A stretch of 25,328 nucleotides of DNA from a virus, in the IMG/VR virus record IMGVR_UViG_3300022074_000346, positions 1-25,328 of that record; one strand, 5' to 3'. The notes beneath the pieces are model-generated. The model saw only the letters and a program-made list of their open reading frames with translations, was not told where the DNA came from and did no database searches. The position numbers and the translations under genes are program-made. Below, in pieces: positions 25,165 through 25,328 of this stretch. Positions within the stretch are counted from its first letter, which is position 1, and each line of letters opens with the position of its first letter.

Positions 25165-25327
25165 AATTGAACTCAAAAATTTAACTAAAAGTTTTGAATA
25201 CACTAAAATTGCATCGGAAATAGATGGATGTGACGATCGAGATATGTTGAGAAGTATTGCCAAATCTTTTGTTAAACTTTATTATAAGCAGCAAGAGACT
25301 TTGTCAGTAATTAACATAGATCCATAA
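25151..25327 (+). CDS. Small conserved-type phage protein, 58 aa
   Basis: A complete 58-residue ORF starts at ATG 25151 behind a strong AAGGAGG and stops at TAA 25325-25327, one base before the window ends. It begins MDPDKIELKNLTKSFEYTKI and continues SEIDGCDDRDMLRSIAKSF then VKLYYKQQETL. The pattern of two amphipathic helices (SFEY-x-x-I-x-x-x-I-D, then L-R-x-I-A-K-x-x-V-x-x-Y-x-x-Q) resembles short all-helical proteins of unknown function that I recall from T4-like cyanophages. It has no membrane segment or signal peptide. It overlaps the upstream gene by 14 bases in a different frame, which suggests coordinated expression. The function is unknown. Confidence 0.78.
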   Translation: MDPDKIELKNLTKSFEYTKIASEIDGCDDRDMLRSIAKSFVKLYYKQQETLSVINIDP

Positions 25328-25328
25328 A

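Noticed and set aside
1-25328. tRNA genes, CRISPR arrays, insertion sequences, integrase or attachment sites, rho-independent terminators
   Set aside because: The gaps are at most 29 bases, and I saw no cloverleaf, spaced direct repeats, transposase motif or stem followed by a T-run.
1-25328. Frequent GATC sites as a possible methylation signal
   Set aside because: The sites look common mainly because of GGA TCT, GAT CAA and similar codon pairs; a rough count in the first kilobase is not far from composition expectation.

Overview
The window is a late structural block of a T4-like myovirus, most likely a marine cyanophage or a close relative infecting another marine bacterium. All recognised genes lie on the + strand, the DNA is clearly AT-rich, genes are packed with 0-29 base gaps or short overlaps, and the order gp25 - gp6 - gp7 - gp8 matches the T4 baseplate-wedge order. 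The cyanophage-type signs are a giant gp7-like protein with a YHYH-type domain, a very long DUF4815-type structural protein after gp8, and small conserved proteins resembling those of Synechococcus/Prochlorococcus myoviruses. The assignment is by motif recognition only. I saw no host gene, auxiliary metabolic gene, tRNA, CRISPR array or mobile element.

Layout. 1-387: 3' end of a probable glycosyltransferase. 400-549: a 49-residue very basic protein. 575-1228: a 217-residue conserved phage protein of unknown function. 1249-1650: gp25 (sheath initiator/wedge). 1650-3698: gp6 (baseplate J-like wedge protein) with a Ser/Thr/Pro-rich tail. 3708-15917: a 4069-residue gp7-like wedge protein that fills about half of the window. 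15947-17506: gp8 wedge protein, enlarged relative to T4. 17513-24937: a 2474-residue DUF4815-type structural protein. 24937-25164 and 25151-25327: two small overlapping genes, the second with the best ribosome binding site in the window. No gene-free stretch exceeds 30 bases.

How the parts work together. In T4, gp6, gp7, gp8, gp25, gp53 and gp10 build the baseplate wedges that initiate the contractile sheath and carry the fibres. Here gp25, gp6, a gp7 homologue and gp8 are recognisable. The DUF4815-type protein sits where T4 has genes 9-12, so it is probably a peripheral baseplate or fibre-anchoring component (inference). The gp7-like protein, gp8 and the DUF4815 protein share several small repeated modules, which suggests that the periphery of this baseplate has been elaborated from a common stock of bead-like domains.

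Regulation. The three longest gaps (before the 217-residue gene, gp25 and gp8) each hold a TAAATA/ATAAATA element 19-22 bases before the start codon. This fits T4-type late promoters and divides the block into several late transcription units. Other genes are coupled through TAATG or longer overlaps.

Most interesting points: the gp7 core appears split by more than 2,200 residues of inserted modules; the YHYH signature has lost both histidines; and repeat modules are shared by three consecutive proteins. I did not find evidence for a new non-structural system such as defence, retroelement or toxin.
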